A stretch of DNA of 64,000 nt from Streptomyces sp. NRRL B-1140 (GCF_001280065.1 NZ_LGEA01000099.1:121928-185927), one strand, 5' to 3'. Positions 24,137-34,531 are shown, counted from the stretch's first letter. Made by a program: numbers and translations. Notes: a model not told the origin generated them from the letters alone.

Positions 24137-25015
24137 TTGAACATCGGCATCCCCGACCTCACCACGGTCAGAGCCCGCAATCCCGAGGCCGTCGCCGAGG
24201 CGGCGGCCCGCCGGGTGCGGCGCCCGCTGATCGGCGACAGCGGTCGCCTGATGATCGTGGCCGCCGACCACCCGGCCCGCGGTGCCCTCGGGGTCGGGGA
24301 CCGGCGCCTGGCCATGGCCAACCGCGCGGACCTGCTGCAGCGGCTGTGCACCGCGCTGTCGCGACCCGGCGTCGACGGGGTGCTCGCCACCGCCGACATC
24401 CTGGAGGACCTCCTGCTCCTCGGCGTCCTCGACGACAAGGTCGTCATGGGCTCCATGAACCGCGGCGGCCTGGCCGGAGCCTCCTTCGAGATGGACGACC
24501 GCTTCACCGGCCACCGCGCCGAGGACCTCGCCCGGCTCCGCTTCGACGCGGGCAAGCTGCTGGTCCGCGTCGACTACGACGACCCGGGCTCGCTGACCAC
24601 CCTGGAGTCCACCGCGCGGGCGATCGACGCCATGGCGGCTCGGCGCCTCCCCCTGTTCGTCGAGCCGTTCATATCCCGGCGGGTCGACGGCCGGGTCCGC
24701 AACGACCTGTCCGCCGAAGCCGTCACCCGGTCGATCGCCATCGCCTCGGGTCTGGGCGGCACCTCCGCCTACACCTGGCTGAAGCTGCCCGTCACCCACG
24801 ACCCGGACGACATGGCCGAGGTCCTGGAGACCTCGACCCTGCCCGTCGTCCTGCTCGGCGGCGAGGTGGGCGAGGACCAGGAGGGCGCCTACGAACGCTG
24901 GCGCAAGGCCCTGCGGCTGCCCACCGTCCAGGGCATGGTGGTCGGACGGTCGCTGCTCTACCCGGCCGGGGGCAGCGTGGAGGAAGCGGTCGACACGGCC
25001 GTCGGTCTGCTCTGA
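24137..25015 (+). CDS. Cgl0158-family (beta/alpha)8 aldolase-like protein
   Basis: The 292-residue protein resembles class I DhnA/DeoC-like aldolases and the Cgl0158 family found in actinobacterial inositol clusters. Features are LMIVAADHPARGALGVG near 38, KLLVRVDYDDPGS near 140, TWLKLPVTHDPDD near 215 with a plausible Schiff-base Lys, and VVLLGGEVGEDQEG. By position it should cleave 2-deoxy-5-keto-gluconate-6-phosphate to dihydroxyacetone phosphate and malonate semialdehyde, replacing IolJ. It uses a TTG start with CGGAG six bases upstream, 13 bp after iolC. The reaction is inferred; the family fold is seen. Confidence 0.78.
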   Translation: MNIGIPDLTTVRARNPEAVAEAAARRVRRPLIGDSGRLMIVAADHPARGALGVGDRRLAMANRADLLQRLCTALSRPGVDGVLATADILEDLLLLGVLDDKVVMGSMNRGGLAGASFEMDDRFTGHRAEDLARLRFDAGKLLVRVDYDDPGSLTTLESTARAIDAMAARRLPLFVEPFISRRVDGRVRNDLSAEAVTRSIAIASGLGGTSAYTWLKLPVTHDPDDMAEVLETSTLPVVLLGGEVGEDQEGAYERWRKALRLPTVQGMVVGRSLLYPAGGSVEEAVDTAVGLL

Positions 25016-25028
25016 TCCGGAGGATGCA

Positions 25029-25922
25029 ATGACGTACCACCTTCCCGCCGGCAAAGCCCTCGGCGGCCCCTACACCGTCGACGTCACGCCCGAGAGGGCC
25101 GGCTGGGGTCACGCCGGCCTGCGCGTGCTGGAGCTGCCGCCGGGCGGCGCGCACTCCTTCGACACCGGTGACAGCGAGTGGATCGTCGTCCCGCTGAGCG
25201 GCGGCTGCACGGTCGCCGCGGCGGACGACTTCGGCCAGGACACCTTCGAACTCCAGGGCCGCGCCGATGTGTTCAGCGGAGTCAGCGACTTCGCGTACGT
25301 GCCGCGCGATGCCCGGGCGACCGTGACGTCCGCCGCGGGCGGCCGGTTCGCGCTGACCGGCGCCCGCTGCACCCGCCGGCTGCCCGCCCGCTACAGCCCG
25401 GCCTCCGAGGTGCCCGTGGAGCTGCGGGGCACCGGGAACTGCTCCCGGCAGGTCAACAACTTCGGCGCGGCCGGGGTCTTCGAGTGCGACAAGCTCATCG
25501 CGGTCGAGGTCATCACCCCGGGCGGCAACTGGTCCTCGTTCCCGCCGCACAAGCACGACGAGCACCGGCCCGGCGAGGAGTCGGTGCTGGAGGAGATCTA
25601 CTACTTCGAGTTCGCCGGACACGACGGCATCCCCGGCCTCGGCTACCAGCGCGTCTCCCCGTCCGGCCCGGGCCGGGACACCGACGTGCTGGCCGAGGTC
25701 CGTGACGGCGACGTCGTCCTCATCCCGGACGGCTGGCACGGGCCGTCGATGGCCACGCCCGGTCACCACATGTACTACCTCAACGTCATGGCGGGCCCGG
25801 AGGCCGAGCGCGCCTGGCTGATCTGCGACCACCCCGACCACGCCTGGGTCCGCGACACCTGGCCCGACCAGCCGGTCGACCCCCGCCTCCCCCTCTACAC
25901 CGCCCCGGAGACCTCCGTATGA
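25029..25922 (+). CDS. iolB: 5-deoxy-glucuronate isomerase
   Basis: The 297-residue bicupin has the IolB fingerprints: GAHSFDTGDSEWIVVPLSGG in the first half, then NWSSFPPHKHDEH with E.SVLEEIYYFEF as metal ligands, and DVVLIPDGWHGPSMATPGHHMYYLNVMAG. It isomerises 5-deoxy-D-glucuronate to 2-deoxy-5-keto-gluconate. GGAGG precedes the ATG, and the gene starts 13 bp after the aldolase-like gene. Its stop overlaps the iolD start (ATGA), so the two are translationally coupled. Confidence 0.95.
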   Translation: MTYHLPAGKALGGPYTVDVTPERAGWGHAGLRVLELPPGGAHSFDTGDSEWIVVPLSGGCTVAAADDFGQDTFELQGRADVFSGVSDFAYVPRDARATVTSAAGGRFALTGARCTRRLPARYSPASEVPVELRGTGNCSRQVNNFGAAGVFECDKLIAVEVITPGGNWSSFPPHKHDEHRPGEESVLEEIYYFEFAGHDGIPGLGYQRVSPSGPGRDTDVLAEVRDGDVVLIPDGWHGPSMATPGHHMYYLNVMAGPEAERAWLICDHPDHAWVRDTWPDQPVDPRLPLYTAPETSV

Positions 25923-27790
25923 GCGCCCCCACCCGCCGACTGACGACCGCCCAGGCCCTGGTGCGGTTCCTGTCCGCCCAGTACACCGAGCGGGACGGTG
26001 TGCGCCGCCGGCTGATCGCCGGGACCTGGGGCATCTTCGGCCACGGCAACGTCGCCGGCATCGGCCAGGCGCTGGTCGAGTACGCCGATGTGATGCCCTA
26101 CCACCAGGGCCGCAACGAGCAGTCCATGGTGCACGCGGCCGTCGGCTACGCCCGGCAGCTCGACCGCCTCTCCGCGCAGGCGGTGACGACCTCGATCGGC
26201 CCGGGCGCCACCAACCTGGTCACCGGCGCCGCCCTCGCGACGATCAACCGGCTGCCGGTGCTGCTCCTGCCCGGTGACTACTTCGCCTCGCACGCCCCCG
26301 ACCCGCTGCTGCAGCAGCTGGAGCACCCGGTCGAGGCCGACGTGTCGGTCAACGACACGCTGCGCCCGGTGTCGAGGTACTTCGACCGGATCAACCGCCC
26401 CGAGGCGCTGATCCCCTCGGCACTCCAGGCGATGCGGGTGCTGGCCGACCCGGCCGAGACCGGCGCCGTCACCCTCGCCCTGCCCCAGGACGTGCAGGCG
26501 GAGGCGTACGACTGGCCGGAGGAGTTCTTCGCCGAGCGCGTCTGGTACGTGCGTCGCCCCGCGCCCGACCCGGTGGAGCTCAAGGCCGCCGTCGAGGCGA
26601 TCCGGTCGGCCGGGCGGCCGCTGATCGTGGCGGGCGGCGGCGTCCACCACAGCGAGGCCGAGGACGCGCTGAAGGCGTTCGTGGAGGCCACCGGCATCCC
26701 CGTCGCCTCCACCCAGGCCGGCAAGGGCTCGCTGCGCCACGACCACCCCGCCGACCTCGGCGGCATCGGGCACACCGGCACCGCGGTCAGCGACGAACTC
26801 GCCCGCACCGCCGACCTCGTGATCGGCGTCGGCACCCGCTACACCGACTTCACCACCGCCTCGGGCACCCTGTTCCGGAACCCGGACGTGCGGTTCCTCA
26901 ACCTCAACATCACCGGCTTCGACGCGCACAAGCTGGCCGCGCGGACCCTGGTGTGCGACGCGCGGTCCGGCCTGGAGAAGCTCGCCGAGGAGCTGGCCGG
27001 GCACCACGTGTCCGAGGCCTACGAGGCCGAGTACCGCGCCGGCAAGGAGCGCTGGGACGAGGTCGTCGAGGCCGCCTACCGCGCCGCCGACGACCACGCC
27101 GTCCCCACCCAGACGCAGGTGCTCGGCGCGCTGGACGCGACCGTCGGCGACGACGACGTGGTGATCAACGCGGCCGGCTCGCTCCCCGGCGACCTGCACA
27201 AACTGTGGCGCTCGCGCAGCCCCCGCCAGTACCACCTGGAGTACGGCTACTCCTGCATGGGCTACGAGATCCCGGCCGGCATCGGCGTCCAGCAGGCGGC
27301 CCCGGGCACGCCGGTGTGGGCGCTCGTCGGCGACGGCACCTACCTGATGATGCCGACGGAGATCGTCACCGCCGTCCAGGAGGGCCTGCCCCTCAACATC
27401 GTCCTGATCCAGAACCACGGTTACGCCTCCATCGGCGGTCTGTCGCAGGAGACGGGCGGCGAGCGCTTCGGCACCGCCTACCGCTTCCGGGCCGCCGACG
27501 GCACCTTCACCGGTGCCCCGCTGCCCGTCGACCTGGCAGCCAACGCGGCCAGCCTCGGCATGGACGTACTGCGCGCCAAGACGGTGCGCGAGCTGCGCGA
27601 GGCGCTCGCCGCGGCCCGCGCCTCCGACCGGCCGACCTGTGTGTACGTCGAGACCGATCCGGCGGCCACCGCTCCCCCGGCCGAGGCCTGGTGGGACGTG
27701 CCGGTGGCCGAGACCGCCACCCGCGAGGCGGCCGTCGAGGCCCGCGAGCGCTACGACCGGCAGGTCGCCGACCGTCGCCGTCACCTCTGA
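25919..27790 (+). CDS. iolD: 3D-(3,5/4)-trihydroxycyclohexane-1,2-dione acylhydrolase
   Basis: This 623-residue ThDP enzyme of the acetolactate synthase superfamily has the catalytic Glu region YHQGRNEQSMVHAAVGYAR near 62-80 and the ThDP/Mg motif VGDGTYLMMPTEIVTAVQEGLP near 469-490, continuing to QNHGYASIGGLS. The last segment is characteristic of IolD. It hydrolytically opens the cyclohexanedione ring to 5-deoxy-glucuronate. The ATG overlaps the iolB stop. The length equals the family norm. A large open frame on the opposite strand here is a GC artefact. Confidence 0.95.
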   Translation: MSAPTRRLTTAQALVRFLSAQYTERDGVRRRLIAGTWGIFGHGNVAGIGQALVEYADVMPYHQGRNEQSMVHAAVGYARQLDRLSAQAVTTSIGPGATNLVTGAALATINRLPVLLLPGDYFASHAPDPLLQQLEHPVEADVSVNDTLRPVSRYFDRINRPEALIPSALQAMRVLADPAETGAVTLALPQDVQAEAYDWPEEFFAERVWYVRRPAPDPVELKAAVEAIRSAGRPLIVAGGGVHHSEAEDALKAFVEATGIPVASTQAGKGSLRHDHPADLGGIGHTGTAVSDELARTADLVIGVGTRYTDFTTASGTLFRNPDVRFLNLNITGFDAHKLAARTLVCDARSGLEKLAEELAGHHVSEAYEAEYRAGKERWDEVVEAAYRAADDHAVPTQTQVLGALDATVGDDDVVINAAGSLPGDLHKLWRSRSPRQYHLEYGYSCMGYEIPAGIGVQQAAPGTPVWALVGDGTYLMMPTEIVTAVQEGLPLNIVLIQNHGYASIGGLSQETGGERFGTAYRFRAADGTFTGAPLPVDLAANAASLGMDVLRAKTVRELREALAAARASDRPTCVYVETDPAATAPPAEAWWDVPVAETATREAAVEARERYDRQVADRRRHL

Positions 27791-27832
27791 ACTCTCCCTG
27801 AACCAAGGCTCCACGAAAGGCGCTTGCGCACC

Positions 27833-29326
<1,494 letters not shown>

Positions 29327-29347
29327 CACCCGTAAGGGGGTTCATCC

Positions 29348-30133
29348 ATGGCGAAGTCCGGTGACCGGTCCCGCACCACGGCCGCTCCGGTGCTCGGCGC
29401 GCTGGACTTCGCCCTGGACCGGAGCAGCCCCGTACCGCTCTACCACCAGCTCGCGCAGCAGCTGGAGGCGGCGATCGAACGCGGGGTCCTCGCCCCGGGG
29501 AACCTCCTGGGCAACGAGGTGGACCTGTCGGTCCGCCTCGGCCTGTCCCGTCCCACCGTCCGCCAGGCCATCCAGTCCCTCGTCGACAAGGGGCTGCTGG
29601 TCCGGCGGCGCGGCGTGGGCACGCAGGTGGTGCACAGCCAGGTCAGGCGCCCGCTGGAACTGAGCAGCCTCTACGACGACTTGGAGGCGGCCGGGCAGGG
29701 GCCGACCACCGAGGTCGTGCGCAACGAGGTCGTCCCGGCCGCCTGCGACGTGGCCGCCGCCCTCGGTGTGCCGGAGGGGGCCGAGGTGACCGTCCTGGAC
29801 CGGCTGCGCCGCACCCACGGCCGGCCGGTGGCGCTGCTGCGCAACCACCTTCCCGCGTCCCTGCTGGACCTCGACAGCGCGCGCCTGGAGTCGACCGGCC
29901 TGTACCGCGTGATGCGTTCGGCGGGCATCACCCTGCACAGCGCCCGCCAGACCGTCGGGGCCCGCGCGGCCACGGCGGACGAGGCGTCCCGCCTGGACGA
30001 GGAGGAGGGGGCGGCGCTGCTCACCATGCGGCGCACGGCGTACGACGACACGGGGCGCGCCGTCGAGTACGGAGCGCACGTCTACCGGGCCTCGCACTAT
30101 TCGTTCGACTTCCAGTTGCTGGTGCGGCCGTGA
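29348..30133 (+). CDS. GntR/HutC-family regulator, likely of the iol operons
   Basis: The 261-residue protein has a winged helix-turn-helix at about 28-95 (PLYHQLAQQLEAAIERGVL..., LSRPTVRQAIQSLVDKGLLVRRRGVGTQVV) and a UTRA effector domain at about 110-255 (RNHLPASLLDLDSARLES, YRASHYSFDFQLLV). AAGGGGG precedes the ATG, 21 bp after mmsA, so it is the last gene of the iol operon. GntR/HutC proteins usually repress their own operon and respond to a pathway metabolite. The TGT-N4-ACA palindromes at 22983 and 23015 are the best candidate sites. Confidence 0.88.
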   Translation: MAKSGDRSRTTAAPVLGALDFALDRSSPVPLYHQLAQQLEAAIERGVLAPGNLLGNEVDLSVRLGLSRPTVRQAIQSLVDKGLLVRRRGVGTQVVHSQVRRPLELSSLYDDLEAAGQGPTTEVVRNEVVPAACDVAAALGVPEGAEVTVLDRLRRTHGRPVALLRNHLPASLLDLDSARLESTGLYRVMRSAGITLHSARQTVGARAATADEASRLDEEEGAALLTMRRTAYDDTGRAVEYGAHVYRASHYSFDFQLLVRP

Positions 30134-30158
30134 ACGGTGGCCCGCCCCCTCGAAGGCT

Positions 30159-30983
30159 TCACGAGCGGCTCCGCTGCCGCAGCATCCGGCTGAACGGTGT
30201 GTCGGGCCGCTCCAGGCGCTCGCCGTCCAGCGTGATGTCGACGACCTCGTTGAAGAAGGCGACGCGGCCCCGGATCGCCGTCACCGCGGGCAGCGGCTCG
30301 GGATAGGTCCACACGAGGTTGGGCGGCACGTCGGCCTCACCGCGCCAGGACCAGTAGGAGGCGGTGCCCTTGTAGGGGCATGCGGTGTGGTGGTCGGTGG
30401 CGTCGAACAGGTCGAGGCGGACGTCCTCTCGGGGGAGGTAGTACCGGGTGGGCAGGGACGTCTCGAAGAGCAGGACGGGGGCGCGGCTGTCCGCGACCGC
30501 CTGCCCGTCGATCTCGACCCGCACGTGCCGGCTGCTCGGCAGCGCGTCGACGCGTTTGTGCGGGTCGCGGGGGTGGACGAAGATCTCCTCGTCCTCCTCG
30601 TACCAGTGGTCGAGGCCGGTGTCCTTGCGCAGGAACCATTCGAAGGCGATGTGGCCGGCCAGGTCGTCGGCGGGGAACGTCCAGGCCGCGTTCTCGCGCA
30701 CCTCGCCGTCGGCGTCGAGGTCGTAGAAGACCCGGGAGCCGGTGTGGGTGCCCAGGGGCGGGCTCGCGGCCGGGCGGAGCAGGTCGGTGCGGACGTCCGC
30801 CTCGGGGAAGGCGTACTGCGGCACGGGCAGGTGGGGCTCCCAGACGAGCACCGGGTGCCGGCTGTCGACGACGGTGACGTCGCCCTTGCGGCCGCGCACC
30901 CAGCGCTCACTGGGCTCCCACATGAGGCCTTCCGGGGTGGTCCTGATCGAGCGGTCGGCGGGGTGGGCCGGGTGGGTGGTCAT
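30159..30983 (-). CDS. DUF427 two-domain protein
   Basis: The 274-residue protein contains two DUF427 domains. The first covers RKGDVTVVDSRHPVLVWEPHLPVPQYAFPEADV and AAWTFPADDLAGHIAFEW. The second covers VRVEIDGQAVADSRAPVLLFETSLPTRYYLPREDV, then CPYKGTASYWSWRGE and WTYPEPLPAVTAIRGRVAFFNEVVDITLDGERL. DUF427 folds are compact and beta-rich, with no firmly established activity. AAGGAG supports the ATG at 30983; the frame is open for 17 more codons without a binding site. It converges on gntR with a 25-bp gap that shows nothing. Confidence 0.88.
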   Translation of the reverse strand: MTTHPAHPADRSIRTTPEGLMWEPSERWVRGRKGDVTVVDSRHPVLVWEPHLPVPQYAFPEADVRTDLLRPAASPPLGTHTGSRVFYDLDADGEVRENAAWTFPADDLAGHIAFEWFLRKDTGLDHWYEEDEEIFVHPRDPHKRVDALPSSRHVRVEIDGQAVADSRAPVLLFETSLPTRYYLPREDVRLDLFDATDHHTACPYKGTASYWSWRGEADVPPNLVWTYPEPLPAVTAIRGRVAFFNEVVDITLDGERLERPDTPFSRMLRQRSRS

Positions 30984-31038
30984 GGCCGGTGCTCCTTCCG
31001 GAGGTCCGGATGCCGTTCCCCTCCACGGTCCCACGATG

Positions 31039-32022
31039 TCAGTGCACGGCGTCCAGCCGGGCGCGCTGCTCCGGGGTCAGCTCGAGGTCGACGGCGGCCA
31101 GGTTCTCCTCGAGCTGGGCGACCGAGGAGACCCCGGCCAGCGGCACGACGGGCAGGTCGCCGCCGATCTGCCAGGCCAGCACGACCTGGTTGACGGTCGC
31201 GCCGGTCTCCCGGGCCACGTCCCGCAGCACCGCGAGCCGGGCCGGGGTGCCGGGGTGGTCGAACTCGGCGGGCATGCGGTCGGGGCGGGTGTAGGCGCCC
31301 CTGAGCAGCGGCGAGTACGCGACCAGGGTCAGGCCGGGCTCGGCCCTCAGGTAGCCGAGCAGGTCGGGGCCCGCGTAGCCGAGGCTGCCGTCGGGAAACA
31401 GGCCGTCGGGAACGTCGGCGCGGGGGCGCAGATGGGTGTGGGCGTACTGGAGGACCTCGTAGCCGGGAAGTCCGGCCGCTGCGGCGAGGGCCCGGGCCCG
31501 TTCCACGCGCCAGGTGGCGTGGTTGCTCACGCCGAGCAGTCCGACGGTGCCCTCGGCGACCAGGGCGCCGAAGGCCTCGACGGTCTCCCGCGGCTCGACG
31601 GTGTGGTCCTCTATGTGCGCGTACAGCAGGTCGACTTTGGCGAGGCCGAGCCGCTCGCGGCTGCGTTCGGCGGCTTCGCGGATCACCTTCGCGGACAGGC
31701 CCTCGGGGTTGTCGACGTAGCCGGTGCCGGGGGCCAGGGGGCGGGCGCCGAGCTTGGTCGCGATGACGATCTCGTCGGCTATGCCGCGGCTGCGCCGCCA
31801 GCGGCCGAGGAGTTCCTCACTCTGACCGCCCTGACCACCGTCGGTCCAGAAGGCGTAGTTGTCGGACGTGTCGATGAAATTCCCGCCGGCTTCGACGTAG
31901 CGGTCGAGTACGGCGAAGGACGTCGCCTCGTCCGTCACCGAGCCGAACAGCATCGCGCCGAGCGCGAGGACACTCACCTCGCGGCGGGTCGTGGGGTTCG
32001 TGCCGATCGTGCGGTACTTCAC
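31039..32022 (-). CDS. Aldo/keto reductase
   Basis: The 327-residue (beta/alpha)8 NADPH-dependent oxidoreductase carries the family tetrad region: Asp51 and Tyr56 in FIDTSDNYAF, Lys near 88 in IATKLG and His in DLLYAHIEDH. LLGVSNHATWRVERA and WQIGGDLPVVPLAGVSS are typical of AKR family members that act on sugars or aldehydes. The start is a GTG at 32022 preceded by GGGAG; the frame continues open upstream but has no other start signal and would run through a tRNA gene. Its promoter has a 19-bp spacer with dyad symmetry, so a MerR-family activator probably controls it. Confidence 0.88.
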   Translation of the reverse strand: MKYRTIGTNPTTRREVSVLALGAMLFGSVTDEATSFAVLDRYVEAGGNFIDTSDNYAFWTDGGQGGQSEELLGRWRRSRGIADEIVIATKLGARPLAPGTGYVDNPEGLSAKVIREAAERSRERLGLAKVDLLYAHIEDHTVEPRETVEAFGALVAEGTVGLLGVSNHATWRVERARALAAAAGLPGYEVLQYAHTHLRPRADVPDGLFPDGSLGYAGPDLLGYLRAEPGLTLVAYSPLLRGAYTRPDRMPAEFDHPGTPARLAVLRDVARETGATVNQVVLAWQIGGDLPVVPLAGVSSVAQLEENLAAVDLELTPEQRARLDAVH

Positions 32023-32066
32023 GGGTGTCGCTCCCTCCGGTGCTCCGGGTCTCGGGCACGCGGGGG

Positions 32067-32097
32067 AGTCTTCATCTTGGAGTGCTCTAGAGGTCAA
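32067..32097 (-). promoter_or_regulatory. MerR-type promoter of the aldo/keto reductase
   Basis: On the minus strand TTGACC (32097-32092) and AAGACT (32072-32067) are separated by 19 bp, two more than optimal. The spacer contains CTCTAGAG and CACTCCAAG with CTTG/CAAG flanks, resembling operators of MerR-family activators, which untwist over-long promoters. No merR gene lies nearby. Confidence 0.55.
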
Positions 32098-32127
32098 GGG
32101 CCTGCGCACCACTCGTGCGCACAACGA

Positions 32128-32161
32128 AAGGGTCCCGCAGGCATCGGCCTGCGGGACCCTT
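32128..32161 (-). terminator. Rho-independent terminator of tRNA-Pro copy 2
   Basis: Perfect 15-bp arms (AAGGGTCCCGCAGGC and its complement) surround a four-base loop. On the minus strand the stem is followed by TTTCGTTG. It starts eight bases past the tRNA 3' end. Confidence 0.8.
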
Positions 32162-32168
32162 CGCACCG

Positions 32169-32242
<74 letters not shown>

Positions 32243-32340
32243 GTGCGCGCCACCCGCGGTGAGCCGCGTGATCGCGCGAACAGCACCTTACCCCACACCC
32301 CGGGCCGCGCCGAAAACGGGCCGGGCGGGACAATCGGTCC

Positions 32341-32901
32341 ATGGGCAGCACAGGAGAGACCGGCTCGGACCGGCCGGGCGGCGCACGGGACCGCGACGAC
32401 GAGGGGCGGGCGCGCAACGCCCGGCCCCGGGACGGGCTCGGGCGGCCGCTGCCGTACGGCGCGGACGGTGTGCCCCGGCAGCCCGAGGGCGTCGTCCGTA
32501 CCCCCGGGGAGACCGTCGAGGAGGCACAGCGGCTGCTGGACGAGGGAAAGCCGTTCCACGCGCACGAGGTCTTCGAGGACGCCTGGAAGTCGGGGCCCGA
32601 CCGGGAGCGCGAGCTGTGGCGCGGGCTCGCCCAGCTCGCCGTGGGGCTCACGCACACCGCCCGGGGGAATCTGACCGGCGGAGCCCGGCTCCTGCGCCGC
32701 GGAGCGGGAGCGGCCGAGGCCTGGGTGTCCGCGGCCGGGCAGGCCCTGCCGCACGGGATCGACGTCGCAGGCGTGGCCGCGTGGGCACGGGAGCTGGCCG
32801 GGGAGGTGGAACGGGACGGCCGGGCGGTGGACGCGGGGGCGCGGGCGCCGCGGCTGCGGGGTGGGGCGGCCGGGAGCCGGCCCGCGCACGGGGAGGGCTG
32901 A
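32341..32901 (+). CDS. DUF309 domain protein
   Basis: The DUF309 signature is complete: FHAHEVFEDAWKSGPDRERELWRGLAQLAVGLTHTARGN, then GGARLLRRGA (about residues 70-125). The N-terminal 55 residues are a polar, Arg/Gly/Asp-rich, probably disordered extension, and the last 35 residues are similar. The family is a small helical bundle of unknown role. It is probably leaderless: GACAAT lies six bases before the ATG and there is no ribosome binding site. The DUF309 core is about 65 residues, so this member is long. Confidence 0.82.
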   Translation: MGSTGETGSDRPGGARDRDDEGRARNARPRDGLGRPLPYGADGVPRQPEGVVRTPGETVEEAQRLLDEGKPFHAHEVFEDAWKSGPDRERELWRGLAQLAVGLTHTARGNLTGGARLLRRGAGAAEAWVSAAGQALPHGIDVAGVAAWARELAGEVERDGRAVDAGARAPRLRGGAAGSRPAHGEG

Positions 32902-32949
32902 ACCCGGGCCCGTGATCAGGCCGTCGAACCCGTGCGGCAGACTCGGGGC

Positions 32950-33720
32950 GTGCGAAAGATTCATGTCATCGGTATCGGCGCGGGCGACCCCGACCAGCTC
33001 ACCCTGCAGGCGGTCAGGGCGCTGCGGAACACGGACGTGTTCTTCATCCTGGAGAAGGGCGAGGTGAAGGCGGACCTCACCGGGCTCCGCCGGGACATGC
33101 TCGACGCACACGTGCCCGAGGGGACGTACCGCGTCGTCGAGGCGCGTGACCCGGAGCGGGACCGGAGCGCCGGCGGCGCGGCCTACTCCCCCGCCGTCGG
33201 GGACTGGCGCAGCGCCCGCGCCGACATCTACGAGCGGCTGATCGCCGAGGAGCTCGGCGAGGAGCAGACCGGCGCGTTCCTGGTGTGGGGGGACCCGTCG
33301 CTGTACGACAGCACGCTGGGGATCCTGGAGGAGGTGCTGGAGCGGGGCGCCGTGGCGTTCGAGTACGACGTCGTGCCCGGCATCAGCAGCGTCTCGGCGC
33401 TCGTCGCCCGGCACCGCACGGGCCTCAACCGCGTCGCCCGGCCGGTGCAGATCACCACCGGCCGGCGCCTGGCGGAGGGCTTCCCGGAGGGCGTGGACGA
33501 CGTGGTGGTCATGCTCGACGCCCATCAGACCTTCCGGCAGTACGCACAGGAGGACGTCGACATCTACTGGGGCGCCTACATCGGCACCCCGGACGAGCTT
33601 CTCGTCTCCGGCCCGATCTCCGAGGCGGGGCCCCGCATCGAGCGGTTGCGGGCGGAGGCCCGTGAGCGCAAGGGCTGGATCATGGACACGTACCTGCTGC
33701 GCCGGCGTCCCCGCGACTGA
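32950..33720 (+). CDS. cobF: Precorrin-6A synthase (deacetylating)
   Basis: The 256-residue tetrapyrrole methylase starts RKIHVIGIGAGDPDQLTLQAVRAL, with the SAM-binding GxGxGDPD loop, and has VPGISSVSALVARHR and the CobF-specific DDVVVMLDAHQTFRQY and DIYWGAYIGTPDELL. CobF methylates precorrin-5 at C1 and releases the C5 acetyl group in the aerobic cobalamin route. The GTG at 32950 has CAGACT six bases upstream and no Shine-Dalgarno, so it may be leaderless. It overlaps the convergent cobK gene by 41 bp. Other cob genes are not in the window. Confidence 0.92.
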   Translation: MRKIHVIGIGAGDPDQLTLQAVRALRNTDVFFILEKGEVKADLTGLRRDMLDAHVPEGTYRVVEARDPERDRSAGGAAYSPAVGDWRSARADIYERLIAEELGEEQTGAFLVWGDPSLYDSTLGILEEVLERGAVAFEYDVVPGISSVSALVARHRTGLNRVARPVQITTGRRLAEGFPEGVDDVVVMLDAHQTFRQYAQEDVDIYWGAYIGTPDELLVSGPISEAGPRIERLRAEARERKGWIMDTYLLRRRPRD

Positions 33721-34531
33721 CGGGACCGGCGGGCCCGTCACCGGTCACCCGTGCGGACGTTGCGGCCTGGGCACGCAGCCCACCCGGGCCCGGCCCGAGC
33801 CCCAATCGGTCCAGCACGCCCTCCACGTCGGGCACGGCCGTCACGCCGTCCGGCAGCGGCGGCCGCCGTACGACCACGACCGGCAGCCCGAGGTCCCGGG
33901 CGGCGGTCAGTTTGGCCGCCGTGGCCGCTCCTCCGCTGTCCTTGGTGACCAGGACGTCGATGCGGTGCTCACGCAGCAGGGCGGTCTCGCCGGGAACCGT
34001 GAAGGGGCCGCGTGCGAGCAGCACGTGGGTGCCGGGGGGCAGCGGCGGCTCGGGGGGGTCCACCGAGCGCGCGACGAAGTGGAGGCGCGTCAGGTGGGCG
34101 AAGGAGGCCAGGCCGAGGCGCCCGGTGGTGAGGAACACCCGGCGGCCGAGGCGCGGGAGCAGGTCCGCGGCGGCGTCCAGGGTGGGGACCGGGTGCCAGT
34201 GGTCCCCGGGGCCGGGCCGCCATCCGGGGCGGCGGAGCACCACGGCGGTGACGCCGGTCTCGGTGGCGGCACGGGCGGCGTTGGCGGTGATCGACTCGGC
34301 GAAGGGGTGGGTGGCGTCGACGAGGGCGTCCACGCCCTCCTCCCGCAGCCATCCGGCCAGTCCCCGGGCCCCGCCGAAGCCCCCGACGCGCACCTCCCCG
34401 TCGAGTGCGCCCGGCTGGGCGACGCGCCCCGCCAGGGAGGTGGTGACGCGGACGCCGGGGCGGCTGGACAGGGCCGTCGCCAGGGCACGGGCCTCGGTCG
34501 TTCCGCCGAGGATCAGGACGTGAGGGGACAC
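33680..34531 (-). CDS. cobK: Precorrin-6A reductase
   Basis: The 283-residue protein has the CobK/CbiJ pattern: HVLILGGTTEARALATALSS, GWLREEGVDALVDATHPFAESITANAARA, RRVFLTTGRLGLASF and DVLVTKDSGGAATAAKL. It reduces precorrin-6A to precorrin-6B with NADPH, the step right after CobF. A GTG start with TACGCT seven bases upstream suggests leaderless expression. A Gly/Ala-rich C-terminal tail of about 35 residues overlaps cobF on the other strand, so the two consecutive enzymes are encoded tail to tail. Confidence 0.9.
   Translation of the reverse strand: MSPHVLILGGTTEARALATALSSRPGVRVTTSLAGRVAQPGALDGEVRVGGFGGARGLAGWLREEGVDALVDATHPFAESITANAARAATETGVTAVVLRRPGWRPGPGDHWHPVPTLDAAADLLPRLGRRVFLTTGRLGLASFAHLTRLHFVARSVDPPEPPLPPGTHVLLARGPFTVPGETALLREHRIDVLVTKDSGGAATAAKLTAARDLGLPVVVVRRPPLPDGVTAVPDVEGVLDRLGLGPGPGGLRAQAATSARVTGDGPAGPVSRGDAGAAGTCP

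Noticed and set aside
32243..32949. Cobalamin riboswitch upstream of cobF
   Set aside because: No B12-box-like conserved sequence or long leader is present; cobF appears leaderless behind DUF309.
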